Positions 1-8,775 are shown, counted from the first letter of the stretch. The stretch: DNA of 64,000 nt from Neisseria uirgultaei (GCF_962719845.1 NZ_CAUIYF010000003.1:124001-188000), one strand, 5' to 3'. Notes: generated by a model from the sequence alone, not told the origin. Numbers and translations are program-made.

Positions 1-276
1 GCAAACAATCGATAAATCTTTTTAAGTATAACACCTGACGCGCAGATAGGCGAATAGGCATGGCACTTCGATTGTGCAACATATCGCCGTAACCTTTTCA
101 CCGGAAACGGGCCGTTTTCCAACTGACGGTTTTTATGAACCGATACCAAACAAACCATCAAGACAATCAACAAAAGGGGACAGGTATTGAGCTGATTGAC
201 CCGCCGTAAAAAGTCTTGAATGGGTAACCGGCATATAGACTGCCGCACCCTTAAATAACTCAGTTTGGAATAAAAA
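1..276. other. Intergenic, no gene seen
   Basis: I see no convincing coding region, RNA gene or named repeat in this stretch. It lies downstream of the cytochrome gene, beyond that gene's terminator. It may hold upstream sequence of a gene outside the window. Confidence 0.4.
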
Positions 277-309
277 AACCGGATTCCATATATTGCATGG
301 AATCCGGTT
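277..309 (-). terminator. Rho-independent terminator of the cytochrome gene
   Basis: A perfect 13-bp inverted repeat (AACCGGATTCCAT and its complement) encloses a short AT loop. On the minus strand it is followed by a run of T. It lies about 54 bases past the cytochrome stop codon. Confidence 0.8.
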
Positions 310-362
310 TCATCAAATATCCGGACAGGCTTGATTACACTATCGTGAATATTATAAACAAT

Positions 363-866
363 TCAGAATGTTGCACCGGACTGATTGGCCATGTAATCGA
401 CTGCGGCCTTCACTTCATCATCACTCAAACCGGCATTGCCGCCCTTGGCAGGCATCGCATTAAAACCTTCGATTGCATGTTTGTGTAAGGTTTCCTTGCC
501 TTTTGCGATACGTGGTGCCCAATCGTCTTTTTTACCCACTGCAGGTGCCCCGGGAATGGTGCCGCCATGACACATTTTACAGCTGGCTTCAAATACTTTC
601 TGACCATCGACAGCAACGGAAGTTTCTGCTTTTGCTTCCGGTTTAGCTTCCGCCGCAGGTGCCTCCACCTTCTCCTCAGGTTTGGCTTCGGCTGAAGCCG
701 CTTCTGCAGACGGAGTAGCCTCCTGTGCGGCCGTCTGAACCGAAGATGCCTCGGTCTGAACTTCAGAAGCAACGGCTGGAGCCGCCTCTTGCGCCTCTTG
801 TTTGCTTTCTTGCGAACAAGCTGCCAAACCTGCCGCCATCATTAAAGTAATCAGTAGTTTGTTCAT
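363..866 (-). CDS. Cytochrome c5-type monohaem lipoprotein
   Basis: Predicted lipid-anchored c-type cytochrome, probably a periplasmic electron carrier to terminal oxidases or nitrite reductase. The 167-residue protein has a lipoprotein signal peptide with lipobox LAAC (lipidated Cys17). A long Ala/Glu/Pro/Lys-rich low-complexity linker follows (residues about 20-85), then one compact haem domain. The haem-binding motif CKMCH is at 96-100, and Met138 in AMPAKGG is the likely axial ligand. The domain (WAPRIAKGK, AMPAKGG, DDEVKAAVDYM) resembles cytochrome c5. The linker suggests a tethered domain that can swing between partners. The gene is monocistronic with its own terminator. Family is confident; the specific redox partner is inference. 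Confidence 0.85.
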   Translation of the reverse strand: MNKLLITLMMAAGLAACSQESKQEAQEAAPAVASEVQTEASSVQTAAQEATPSAEAASAEAKPEEKVEAPAAEAKPEAKAETSVAVDGQKVFEASCKMCHGGTIPGAPAVGKKDDWAPRIAKGKETLHKHAIEGFNAMPAKGGNAGLSDDEVKAAVDYMANQSGATF

Positions 867-1324
867 ATTGTGTCTTTCTTGAGTTTTATCTTTAGATTGC
901 CGCTTTATCCAAACGGTTGGGGAATTCTAACATATGATTCCAATAATCTAGTTCTTTATAATTAGAGTTTTTAGCATAAGTCATATTTTGTGCAAAAAAT
1001 ATGGCTGATAACCATAATCAAACACTTTCACAAATATATCTCATTGTTTTATAATTAAAATTCATATATCTAAATACCTTAAACGAAGTTATCCCATCTG
1101 AAAATTTATCAAGCCCGTCTTTCAACTTTGCATTTTTAACCCAATCCGCCGTATTAGGAATAATAACTTTAGTCATTATGGTAAGTTGCCATTCAAAATT
1201 ACCACACATTATCATAATGACTTATTGATAAAAGTTTTTACAGGCTTACATTTATGGCGTAAATTACACAAAACAAAATGAATATAATTCAATGATTCTT
1301 AATGTATGCTCAGTTTTTACGCAA
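867..1324. other. AT-rich intergenic region
   Basis: About 450 bases of AT-rich DNA lie between the cytochrome gene and the tRNA-Ser terminator. The only open frame is a 65-codon one on the minus strand (1018-1215). It has no clear ribosome site and no recognisable domain, so I do not call it a gene. The region may be a decayed insertion. Confidence 0.4.
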
Positions 1325-1329
1325 AAAAT

Positions 1330-1352
1330 AACGCCCCGTTTCGGGGCGTTTG
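1330..1352 (-). terminator. Terminator of tRNA-Ser
   Basis: GC-rich hairpin ACGCCCCG / CGGGGCGT with a 3-4-base loop. On the minus strand it is followed by ATTTTTTG, directly downstream of the tRNA 3' end. Confidence 0.8.
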
Positions 1353-1359
1353 TATTCTA

Positions 1360-1452
1360 TGGCGGAGTAAGAGGGATTCGAACCCTCGATGCAGGTTAAC
1401 CCCACATGCTTCCTTAGCAGGGAAGTGCCTTCAGCCTCTCAGCCATTACTCC
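1360..1452 (-). tRNA. tRNA-Ser (GCU)
   Basis: A 93-nt cloverleaf with the long variable arm of a class II tRNA. The acceptor stem is GGAGTAA/TTACTCC, the anticodon loop CTGCTAA reads GCU, and the T-arm is GGGTTCGAATCCC. The 3' CCA is encoded. It reads AGC/AGU serine codons and has its own terminator. Confidence 0.97.
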
Positions 1453-1603
1453 TAAGGAAAGCAGAATTGTAATTAACTTTGTTGATACCGTCAAGAAGAA
1501 ACAGGAAGCATAAATATCAGCATCTTGAAATTAAATGATATTTACTTCATTAATGCTAGCAATCGGCGTTTCTCAAAACAAAATATCCTTATCAATCAAA
1601 TCC

Positions 1604-2119
1604 TCATAAAAAATGCTTTTGGGCATCTTGCTTAGCTTCCTGAAACCACACATCTTCAGGAAAACGTGCAAGTGCCGCATCCAACGTTGTCAACAAATTC
1701 TGAGACAATACTTTGGCCAGGTATTCTTCTTCGTTGGCTTCGGCAGCCTTGCCCTCCTGTTGGGACAAACCTTCAAAACGTGTTTTGTGTCCGTGTGCCA
1801 AATAGTTGAGGGCGGTAATTTTTTGCGCCCAAAGCTGCGGTATGTCGGGATTGTCCTCAATCATCACCGATAGGATGGATACGGCGGTCGCCAGCCTGCC
1901 GCCGTTCATTCTAAGGTCGAGGGAACGGTTGGGCGGCAGGGTGCTGAGTGTTTCTGCCATTCTGAACCAAAACTCACCGCTGGCTTCGTCGGGTGCATTC
2001 AATTTGAGCATTTCATAGTGAACCTCCTGATCATCGTTTTGCACGAGACCCCATACTTCGGCAAGGATTTTCTGTTCTTCACGACTCAAGTGTTGCCATT
2101 GTCTGGCTTGCTGCTGCAT
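1604..2119 (-). CDS. Conserved hypothetical protein, 171 aa
   Basis: I recognise no named domain. The protein is soluble, acidic and apparently helical, with no signal peptide and Leu/Ala-rich helices towards the C-terminus (ITALNYLAHG, LTTLDAALARFP). This could suit a TPR-like or helical-bundle protein-interaction fold, but that is a guess. I chose the ATG at 2119 because AAGGAAAA lies just upstream; the frame is open further up but would overlap the kdsB 3' end. It sits 22 bases after kdsB on the same strand, so it is probably cotranscribed with the Trm112-like gene and kdsB. It may be restricted to Neisseriaceae. Confidence 0.7.
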   Translation of the reverse strand: MQQQARQWQHLSREEQKILAEVWGLVQNDDQEVHYEMLKLNAPDEASGEFWFRMAETLSTLPPNRSLDLRMNGGRLATAVSILSVMIEDNPDIPQLWAQKITALNYLAHGHKTRFEGLSQQEGKAAEANEEEYLAKVLSQNLLTTLDAALARFPEDVWFQEAKQDAQKHFL

Positions 2120-2141
2120 ATTGTTTTCCTTTGCGAATGTG

Positions 2142-2903
2142 TTATGCCGTCTGAAATACGGCGCGGACCCTGTCCAAATCTTCCTGCGTGTCCACACCGG
2201 CGGCGGGGGCTTCTTTGGCGGTTTCGACGGCAATCGGGTAGCCGTGCCACAGGACGCGCAGTTGTTCCAGCGATTCGATGGTTTCCAGCGGCGAGACGCT
2301 CATTTCGGCATAGCGTTGCAGGAAGCCGGCGCGGTAGGCGTAGATGCCGATATGGCGCAGGACGGCGGTTTCAGACGGCATTTCGCGTTTTTCGGCACGC
2401 ATCGCATCGCGCGGATAAGGAATCGGGGCGCGGCTGAAGTAGATGGCGTTGCGGTTTTTGTCGAGGACGACTTTGACGGCGTTGGGATTCATCAATTCGT
2501 CGAAATCGTGCAATTCGTGCGCGGCGGTCGCCATTTGGACGTTGTTTTCCACCAAGACTTCGGCGGTACGGTCGATGAGTTCGGGGGCAATCAGCGGCTC
2601 GTCGCCCTGTACGTTGACAACGACCAGATGTTGCGGCAGCTTCAGCGCGGCGGCGGCTTCGGCAAGGCGGGTCGTGCCGCTTTCGTGCCGGTTTGAAGTC
2701 ATGACGACTTCCACGCCGTACGCCTGACAGGCCATCTGAATATCGGGATGATCGGTGGCAACGACGACGCGCGCGGCTTTGCTTTTTGCCGCCTGTTCGG
2801 CAACGCGTACGACCATCGGTTTGCCGTGGATGTCCGCCAAGGCTTTTCCGGGCAGGCGCGATGAATCCAGCCGCGCCGGAATCAATACGACAAATTCGGT
2901 CAT
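2142..2903 (-). CDS. kdsB: 3-deoxy-manno-octulosonate cytidylyltransferase
   Basis: Activates Kdo with CTP to CMP-Kdo, the donor for inner-core lipooligosaccharide synthesis, in the cytoplasm. The 253-residue protein has the family N-terminus with the nucleotide-binding motif [15 protein letters not shown] (about 8-22). It also has VVATDHPDI, the conserved NVQGDEPLI segment and the C-terminal [12 protein letters not shown] motif. Length matches the family. The start overlaps the stop of the Trm112-like gene by 4 bases, so the two are translationally coupled. The likely promoter is the Correia element upstream of that gene. Confidence 0.97.
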
Positions 2904-3082
2904 GCTTTGAGTTCCTCTTCGCTCAACGCTCGCGCTTCGTTTTCCAGCATATAGGGAATGCCGTCTTTAATCGGATAAGCCAGCTTCGCCTGACGGCTCC
3001 ACAATTCCTGTTTGTCCTGATGATATTCCAGCCTGCCTTTGGTAACGGGGCAGACGAGGATGTCTAAGAATTTTTTTTCCAT
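2900..3082 (-). CDS. Trm112/UPF0434 family small protein
   Basis: A 60-residue protein of the Trm112-like (YcaR, UPF0434) family. It begins [16 protein letters not shown] and carries the [13 protein letters not shown] motif. The usual second and further zinc-binding cysteines are absent, as in many bacterial members. In proteobacteria the family is usually next to kdsB or lpxK, and its role is unclear. The start at 3082 is set by homology. A run of eight A follows almost directly after the start codon. The gene is the first of the operon and lies 18 bases downstream of Correia element 1. Confidence 0.9.
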
Positions 3083-3090
3083 AGGGTCTC

Positions 3091-3125
3091 TTTCGAGTTT
3101 ATAGTGGATTAACAAAAATCAGGAC
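3091..3125 (-). promoter_or_regulatory. Promoter from the end of Correia element 1
   Basis: On the minus strand the left end of the element reads TTGTCC, an 18-base spacer, then TATAAA. That is a good -35/-10 pair, with the -10 about 15-20 bases upstream of the Trm112-like start codon. Outward promoters at Correia element ends are known in Neisseria. That this one drives trm112-kdsB is inference from position and consensus. Confidence 0.55.
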
Positions 3126-3254
3126 AAGGCGACGAAGCCGCAGACAGTACAGATAGTACGGAACCGATTCACTTGGTGCTTCAGCACCTTAGAGAATCGT
3201 TCTCTTTGAGCTAAGGCGAGGCAACGCCGTACTGGTTTTTGTTAATCCACTATA
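3100..3254. repeat. Correia repeat enclosed element (CREE), copy 1
   Basis: A 155-bp element bounded by the inverted termini TATAGTGGATTAAC and its complement, with terminal TA as in known target duplications. It is nearly identical to the copy at 38992-39146 (a few base differences). It is a non-autonomous, MITE-like neisserial repeat. It lies between the DUF2059 gene and the kdsB operon. Confidence 0.95.
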
Positions 3255-3303
3255 ATGGTTTAATCAATCGGATGCCCTCTGCAATATTTCAGGCGGCTAT
3301 TAT

Positions 3304-3885
3304 TTATTTCTGATGCCTTTTCCCAACCTGTCCAGCCTGCTTGCAGCCCGCATCGGGATTTTTACCGCCGCAGATGATGCGTCGCAACTCTTCCGTAAAC
3401 TCGGGCAGATGATGTCGCGCGATTTTCCCTGACAATGCAGTCCAAGATACCGCTATTTCACTCATCGACTTCTTGATTAAGCGCGGATTTTTGGCAACGA
3501 CGGACTGACCGACAGGCGAACCGTAAAAGGCAATCATGCCGTCAATTTCTTCTTGCGTGTATATCTCACGGGCATTCTTCAATAAAGTATTGCGGACAGC
3601 CTGTTTCACCTCAGGCGTGATCAAATCTTTCAAAACATTCTCACGATAGCGGTTAAAGGCTTTTGCCGCCTGATCTTTTTTCTCTTCCGGCATTTCGGCA
3701 AGGGCTTTGTCCGCATATGGTTTAAATCCGGCATTAAAGCCCTCAATCATATTTTTTTCTATATCCCGGTCAAAATTCTGCGTATCCAGCCAACGCTCCA
3801 ACGACGCGTCGCTGGGCGAGGCGGCAAATGTGCCGGCGCACAATGCCAGCGCGGCGAAGGGCAATAACAAGGTTTTCAGCTTCAT
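3304..3885 (-). CDS. DUF2059 domain protein, exported
   Basis: A 193-residue secreted protein of unknown function. The N-terminal signal peptide (MKLKTLLLPF followed by an Ala-rich core) is probably cleaved near residue 21. The rest is helical and contains a DUF2059-like segment around residues 95-150 (TQEEIDGMIAFYGSPVGQSVV). The C-terminus carries two cysteines (ICGGKNPDAGC) that could form a disulfide in the periplasm. GGAGCGG just upstream supports the start. It stands alone between a neisserial repeat region and a Correia element. Confidence 0.8.
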   Translation of the reverse strand: MKLKTLLLPFAALALCAGTFAASPSDASLERWLDTQNFDRDIEKNMIEGFNAGFKPYADKALAEMPEEKKDQAAKAFNRYRENVLKDLITPEVKQAVRNTLLKNAREIYTQEEIDGMIAFYGSPVGQSVVAKNPRLIKKSMSEIAVSWTALSGKIARHHLPEFTEELRRIICGGKNPDAGCKQAGQVGKRHQK

Positions 3886-3939
3886 ATCCGCTCCTTTGGC
3901 GAATGATTAATACAGATAAAAAATACAACCGGCTTCCGT

Positions 3940-4045
3940 CATTCCTGCTCAGGTGGAAATCCAGGGATTTGGGATTTCTGAAGCCTCCTAGTCATTCCTG
4001 AAAATTCGAGACTTAGATTCCCGCCTGCGCGGGAATGACGGCGTG
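3940..4045. repeat. Neisserial intergenic repeat with a dRS3 element
   Basis: The 20-bp dRS3 palindrome ATTCCC-N8-GGGAAT is at 4017-4036. Upstream, GTCATTCCTG occurs twice, at about 3939 and 3992, which is the layout of neisserial intergenic mosaic (NIME) arrays. dRS3 sites are also known integration sites for filamentous phages, but no phage is present here. Confidence 0.75.
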
Positions 4046-4079
4046 AGGCGTTTTTAATAATTTCGCCCAAACCGTGCTT

Positions 4080-5114
4080 TCAGACGGCCTTTAGCACTCC
4101 TTCCAGACGCTCAAACACAAACGCCGCCAAATCAGGTTCGATTATCGCACAAACCGGCAGCACCCAAACATTATCGGCGCAAATGCCGTCTGAAAACTTG
4201 ACCGCATCCTTTTCCGTAATAATTACCGCGTCCGCATCGGGCAAATCTGCCGCCGAAATATCAGCGTGGTCGGGCAGCGCGACGGTTTGCTTCAAGGTAA
4301 TGCCCATATTCCGCAACGAATCGAAAAACCGCGCCGGCTTGGCGATACCGGCGACTGCCGCGACGGTTTGATTTCCCAAACCCGCCAAATCCAATTCTTC
4401 GGACAGCCGGTTCAAACGGTAAATTTGTCCCGTTTCGATGCGGCTGTGAAACATATTTTCAGACGGCGCAAACGACGCGTCCGCCTCGCCGCCGCTGACG
4501 ACGACCGCATCCACCGAATCCAGCCGCGACAAAGGTTCGCGCAAACTGCCGTTGGGTAGCAGATCCAAATCCTGCCTTGCTGTGTCGGCAGACGGAAACA
4601 CGGCAATTTCGACATCGCGTTGCAGGGCGTAATGCTGCAAACCGTCGTCCGCCACAATCAGTCCGATGTCGGGATGCGCCGACAGCAACGCCCTGCCCGC
4701 TTCCGCTCGGCTGCCGCCCACCGCCGTCGGCGCACCGGTTTTGCGGAACAGCAGCAAAGGCTCATCGCCCGCATCTTCCGCTCGGCTCTCAGCATTCAAT
4801 ACATGAACCGCCTTGCTCTTGCGCCCGTAGCCCCGGCTGATGATGCCGACCTTGACGCCCTTTTCCTGCAAACCCGACACCAGCGCGGCAACAATCGGCG
4901 TTTTCCCCGTCCCACCCGCGTGAATATTGCCGACCACGACCACAGGCACGGGCAGCTTTTCGCTTTGCCGTTTTCCCGATAAAAAATCCGCACGCCGTTT
5001 CGCCGCAATTTTGGCAAACAGCCCGGAGAGCGGCTTGAGCAGAAAAGACAAAACCGGATAAGGTTTTTGCCAATGCCGTTCGATAAGGGTATGAAATTTG
5101 AAACAATTCGGCAT
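4080..5114 (-). CDS. lpxK: Tetraacyldisaccharide 4'-kinase
   Basis: Phosphorylates the 4' position of the lipid A disaccharide at the inner face of the inner membrane. The 344-residue protein has a hydrophobic N-terminal helix (about 19-38) for membrane association. It has the P-loop GNIHAGGTGKTP at 62-73, the ISRGYGR motif and the DDGLQH motif. I start at MPNCFKF by family alignment. An upstream in-frame ATG at 5153 overlaps the preceding stop as TAATG and would add 13 residues, so the start is not certain. The stop overlaps an AG-type uptake sequence. Confidence 0.95.
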   Translation of the reverse strand: MPNCFKFHTLIERHWQKPYPVLSFLLKPLSGLFAKIAAKRRADFLSGKRQSEKLPVPVVVVGNIHAGGTGKTPIVAALVSGLQEKGVKVGIISRGYGRKSKAVHVLNAESRAEDAGDEPLLLFRKTGAPTAVGGSRAEAGRALLSAHPDIGLIVADDGLQHYALQRDVEIAVFPSADTARQDLDLLPNGSLREPLSRLDSVDAVVVSGGEADASFAPSENMFHSRIETGQIYRLNRLSEELDLAGLGNQTVAAVAGIAKPARFFDSLRNMGITLKQTVALPDHADISAADLPDADAVIITEKDAVKFSDGICADNVWVLPVCAIIEPDLAAFVFERLEGVLKAV

Positions 5115-5152
5115 ATTCGATACAAATCTTCGAAGCAGAATCAGCCGGTGCA

Positions 5153-5425
5153 TTAATAATGCGTACCCGATGCAGACCCACCTATAAGCAATATGAAAAT
5201 CAAACCGATAAGCGAACCAATCAGGTAAATAAGCAACAGCGCTTTACAGAAATTGGCACGGTTCGGGTTGCCTCTGCCGAATGCCCAAACAAAAAGCATA
5301 ATGATGTTGACCAAAGGAATCATGAAAACAATCATCGTCAACACCCATTGTCCTGTCGTCATGACGGGGGCGTTGTCGTTTTGGATTTCAGGCGTGTTGT
5401 TGATGTTGTAACGGACGGATTCCAT
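5153..5425 (-). CDS. Small inner-membrane protein, 90 aa
   Basis: Function unknown. It has two predicted membrane helices, about residues 27-50 (VLTMIVFMIPLVNIIMLFVWAF) and 62-82, joined by a short basic loop with GRGNPNRANF. This helix-loop-helix pattern recurs in small proteins of many bacteria with no assigned role. The start at 5425 follows AAAAGGAAA. The stop touches the alternative lpxK start, so the two genes are probably one transcript. Confidence 0.75.
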   Translation of the reverse strand: MESVRYNINNTPEIQNDNAPVMTTGQWVLTMIVFMIPLVNIIMLFVWAFGRGNPNRANFCKALLLIYLIGSLIGLIFILLIGGSASGTHY

Positions 5426-5470
5426 ATTTTTCCTTTTTGGGACAGGTTTCAAATCGTCGGACAACAAAAT

Positions 5471-5503
5471 ACCGCCTGAAAACAGTTCAGACGGCATTTT
5501 TAC
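5471..5503 (-). terminator. Uptake-sequence terminator after malic enzyme
   Basis: An exact uptake sequence pairs with a degenerate one (CCGCCTGAA) to form a hairpin followed by T on the minus strand, just past the malic enzyme stop. Confidence 0.6.
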
Positions 5504-5513
5504 ACTCAGCGTA

Positions 5514-6794
5514 TTACAGCTTCCATTCGCCCAGCTTGGCGGCGTAGGCTTCCAAGTCTGCAATCGGACGGGTTGCCACGCCGCTTTCCATCGCTGCTTT
5601 GGCGGCAGCCGCAGCGACGCGCGGCAGCAAGCGGGAGTCGAACGGGGTCGGAATCAGGTATTCCGCGCCGAATTCGAATTTCTTACCGTAAGCAGCAACC
5701 ACTTCTTCGGTTACTTCTTCCATCGCCAAATCTGCCAAAGCATACACGCAAGCGCGTTTCATTTCTTCGTTGATGGTGGTCGCGCCGACATCCAACGCGC
5801 CGCGGAAGATGAACGGGAAGCACAATACGTTGTTGACTTGGTTCGGGAAGTCGGATCGGCCGGTGCCGATAACCACGTCCGAACGGGTTTCTTTTGCCAG
5901 CGGCGGCAGGATTTCCGGATTCGGGTTGGCCATGGCGAACACGATGGGTTTTTCGTTCATCGTGTTCAACATTTCAGGTGTCAGCAGATTCGCACCGGAG
6001 AGGCCCAAGAAGATGTCTTTGCCTTTGACGGCATCGGCAAGCACGCGTTGACCGTTGTCTTCAACGGCGTAGAACTGTTTGGACTCATCCATGCGGTCTT
6101 TGTCTTCGCGGGTTTGGTAAATCACGCCTTTGGAGTCGCAAACGGTTACGTTTTCGCGTTTCAAGCCCAAATCCAGCAGTTGGTTCAGGCAGGCAATCGC
6201 GGCCGCACCTGCGCCGGAACACACCAAAGTCGCTTCTTCGATTTTACGGCCGGTAAAACGCAGGGCGTTCAATACGGCGGCGGCAGTAATGATGGCGGTA
6301 CCGTGCTGGTCGTCGTGGAATACGGGGATTTTGCAGCGTTTGCGTAATTCGCGTTCGATGTAGAAACACTCGGGCGCTTTGATGTCTTCGAGGTTGATGC
6401 CGCCGAAAGTCGGCTCTAAAGCGGCGATGATGTCCACCAGTTTTTGCGGGTCTTTTTCATCGATTTCGATGTCGAACACATCCACACCGGCGAATTTTTT
6501 GAACAATACGCCTTTGCCTTCCATCACGGGTTTGCCCGCCAGCGCGCCGATGTCGCCCAAGCCCAAAACGGCCGTACCGTTGGAAATGACGGCGACCAAG
6601 TTGCCTTTGGCGGTGTATTTGTAGGCATTTTGCGGATCGGCATGGATTTCCATACAGGGGGCGGCTACGCCCGGAGAGTACGCCAACGCCAAATCTTTGT
6701 CGGTCGCCAGAGATTTGGTCGGGGTAACGGAAATTTTGCCCGGAACGGGTAATTCGTGGAACTTGAGGGCGGCTTCTTTCAATGAGTTTTCCAT
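5514..6794 (-). CDS. maeB: NAD(P)-dependent malic enzyme, short form
   Basis: Oxidative decarboxylation of malate to pyruvate, linking the TCA cycle to pyruvate and NADPH. The 426-residue protein holds only the malic domain (YSPGVAAPC about 39-47, HDDQHGTAI about 160) and the NAD(P)-binding domain (CSGAGAAAIACL about 192). It lacks the C-terminal phosphotransacetylase-like domain of the 750-residue MaeB type, which is normal for the short class. Cofactor preference cannot be read from the sequence. It is transcribed alone with an uptake-sequence terminator. Confidence 0.93.
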   Translation of the reverse strand: MENSLKEAALKFHELPVPGKISVTPTKSLATDKDLALAYSPGVAAPCMEIHADPQNAYKYTAKGNLVAVISNGTAVLGLGDIGALAGKPVMEGKGVLFKKFAGVDVFDIEIDEKDPQKLVDIIAALEPTFGGINLEDIKAPECFYIERELRKRCKIPVFHDDQHGTAIITAAAVLNALRFTGRKIEEATLVCSGAGAAAIACLNQLLDLGLKRENVTVCDSKGVIYQTREDKDRMDESKQFYAVEDNGQRVLADAVKGKDIFLGLSGANLLTPEMLNTMNEKPIVFAMANPNPEILPPLAKETRSDVVIGTGRSDFPNQVNNVLCFPFIFRGALDVGATTINEEMKRACVYALADLAMEEVTEEVVAAYGKKFEFGAEYLIPTPFDSRLLPRVAAAAAKAAMESGVATRPIADLEAYAAKLGEWKL

Positions 6795-7015
6795 GTGTCA
6801 ATCCTGTTGCGAGAAAAAGATTTGAATCGGACTGTCCGAAACACTTTCGAGACATCGGGTTACGGGCGGTTCGTTAATATTGCCGACGCATCCTGCCTTG
6901 TAACTGAGCGTAATTCTATCATGCCGAAAGTTTGGCGCATACCGCCATTTTTACCTGCGGCACTGCCGTTTGATTTTCGGCGCGGGCGGATGCGCTTGTT
7001 TCAATATTTGCCACA

Positions 7016-7636
7016 TCAACAGCCGAAATGTCTGTCCAACATTTTTTCTATGCTGTTTCTGACTTCTTCCACGCTGCGGTTGCCGTCAATAACGGCGTAC
7101 CGTTCGGGACAGGCGGCGGCACGGTTCAGATAAACGCTGCGCACACGCATAAAGAAATCCGCCTGCTCCTGCTCGAAACGGTCTTTCTCGCGCGTCTGTC
7201 CGATACGCGCCATCGACACTTCCAGCGGCACATCCAACAGCAGGGTCAAATCGGGGCGCAAACCGCCCTGCACCCAATGTTCCAAAATTTCAATGTCTTC
7301 AGACGGCATCCCCCGCCCGCCGCCCTGATAGGCGAAGGTCGCATCGGTAAAACGGTCGGACACGACATGGATGCCGTCTGAAAGCGCGGGCAATATCACG
7401 TCTTCAATATGCTGCATTCTAGCGGCGAACATCATCAGTGTTTCCGCACGCAAACCGGCCTTGGTCGCCGGATTGAGCAAAATCTCGCGCAACGCCTCGC
7501 CCAGCACCGTGCCGCCCGGTTCGCGCGTGAACAGCACGGGCAGCCCCCTCCGTTCAAACCATGCCTTGATGATGGCAAGGTTGGTGGATTTGCCGGCACC
7601 GTCTATGCCGTCCAAAGTGATGAATTGCGGTTTCAT
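7016..7636 (-). CDS. tmk: Thymidylate kinase
   Basis: Phosphorylates dTMP to dTDP. The 206-residue protein has the P-loop GIDGAGKST at 10-18, the TREPGGT motif near 37-43 and the DRFTDATFAYQGGGRG substrate segment near 93-108. The lid has the Arg-containing RIGQTREKDRFE. Length fits the family. It follows mltG in the same direction with an inverted uptake-sequence pair between them, so it may be expressed separately. Confidence 0.97.
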   Translation of the reverse strand: MKPQFITLDGIDGAGKSTNLAIIKAWFERRGLPVLFTREPGGTVLGEALREILLNPATKAGLRAETLMMFAARMQHIEDVILPALSDGIHVVSDRFTDATFAYQGGGRGMPSEDIEILEHWVQGGLRPDLTLLLDVPLEVSMARIGQTREKDRFEQEQADFFMRVRSVYLNRAAACPERYAVIDGNRSVEEVRNSIEKMLDRHFGC

Positions 7637-7658
7637 GCTTGCAGTTCCGGTAAGGGTA

Positions 7659-7693
7659 TGCCGTCTGAAACAAATTCAGCGTTCAGACGGCAT
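7659..7693 (-). terminator. Inverted uptake-sequence pair after mltG/tmk junction
   Basis: ATGCCGTCTGAA and its exact complement are separated by 11 bases and form a 12-bp stem. It lies between mltG (stop at 7697) and tmk (start at 7636) and probably acts as a terminator for mltG. Confidence 0.65.
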
Positions 7694-7696
7694 GGT

Positions 7697-8692
7697 TTAT
7701 TTTTTCAAAATATATTTGCGGACGGCGGCGTTGTGTTCGGTCAAATCATGGCTGAACTGGCTCAAGCCCGTGCCGTCCATTTTGGACACGAAATACAGGT
7801 ATTTTTCGCCGGACGGATGGGCGGCGGCATCGAGTGCCGCCTTGCCGGGCAGCGCGATCGGGGTCGGCGGCAGACCGCCGCGCGTGTAGGTGTTGTACGG
7901 CGTGTCGCGGCGCAGGTCGGCTTTACGGATTTTGCCCTTGTATGCCGCACCCATGCCGTAAATCACGGACGGGTCGGTTTGCAGGCGCATACCGATTTTC
8001 AGGCGGTTGACGAAGACGGAAGCGACATGGTCGCGGTCGGCTTCATGCCCTGTTTCCTTTTCGATCAGGCTCGCCATAATCAGCATTTCATAAGGGTTTT
8101 TATAAGGCAGCCCGTCCTGCCTGCCTGCCCATGCCTCGTTCAGACGGCGTTGCATCGCCTTGTAGGCGGTTTGGTAAATCTGCAAATCGCTGCCGCCCGC
8201 ATCGATTTCGTAGCTGTCGGGGAAAAACTGCCCTTCGGGATTGCCGCTGAAGGCATCGGGCGCAACTTCCGCCATCAGTTTTTCATTGCTCCAGCCTTTG
8301 GTGTCGTGTTCGATGTCGGGCGTTGCGTCGATGACTTTCCTCATATGCGAAAAACGCGAACCTTCGATAATCTGCACGGTAACGGAATCCGGCCTGCCGC
8401 CGCGCATTTTCTGCAAGATATCCCAAGCAGACACTTCCGAAGGCAATCTGTACGTCCCCGTATGCAGCCTGTTGTGCACACCCAAAACGTAGGCCGCCGC
8501 CGTCAAAACATGCCTGCTGAACACGATGCGGTCTTCGGCAAGTTTCCTGCCGACCGACGAAATACCCTGATTTTTGGCAATCTTGATTCGGTATGCCCTG
8601 CCGTTATCCTTAGGAACAAAAAGCAGCGCGGCGAAAACGGCTGCCGACACGGTCAAAAAAACGGCAGACCATTTCAACAATTTTCTCAACAT
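7697..8692 (-). CDS. mltG: Endolytic murein transglycosylase MltG
   Basis: Cleaves nascent glycan strands and is thought to set their length. The 331-residue protein has one N-terminal membrane anchor (about 8-26), a LysM-like region and the YceG catalytic domain. Glu211 in ASLIEKETG matches the catalytic glutamate of the family. The late motifs DPSVIYG and YNTYTRGGLPPTPI are also present. I start at MLRKLLKW, which gives the usual length and anchor. It is divergent from ampD, another murein enzyme, 83 bases away. Confidence 0.93.
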   Translation of the reverse strand: MLRKLLKWSAVFLTVSAAVFAALLFVPKDNGRAYRIKIAKNQGISSVGRKLAEDRIVFSRHVLTAAAYVLGVHNRLHTGTYRLPSEVSAWDILQKMRGGRPDSVTVQIIEGSRFSHMRKVIDATPDIEHDTKGWSNEKLMAEVAPDAFSGNPEGQFFPDSYEIDAGGSDLQIYQTAYKAMQRRLNEAWAGRQDGLPYKNPYEMLIMASLIEKETGHEADRDHVASVFVNRLKIGMRLQTDPSVIYGMGAAYKGKIRKADLRRDTPYNTYTRGGLPPTPIALPGKAALDAAAHPSGEKYLYFVSKMDGTGLSQFSHDLTEHNAAVRKYILKK

Positions 8693-8775
8693 GGTAGGAT
8701 TCCCAGCATTCGGAATACGTCTTAAAATTCGGGCGACAGTATAACCCAAATTACCCGCCGGACAGGAAGAACATC

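Noticed and set aside
1018..1215. 65-codon frame in the AT-rich gap
   Set aside because: No ribosome site, no domain; contains a near uptake sequence read as FSDGI. Could be a remnant but not supported as a gene.
2121..2696. 191-codon plus-strand frame opposite kdsB
   Set aside because: Antisense shadow of kdsB with low-complexity Gly/Phe/Val composition.
3070..3080. Run of eight A after the start of the Trm112-like gene as a phase-variation tract
   Set aside because: Short for reliable switching, and the gene is conserved and in frame. Left as a remark only.
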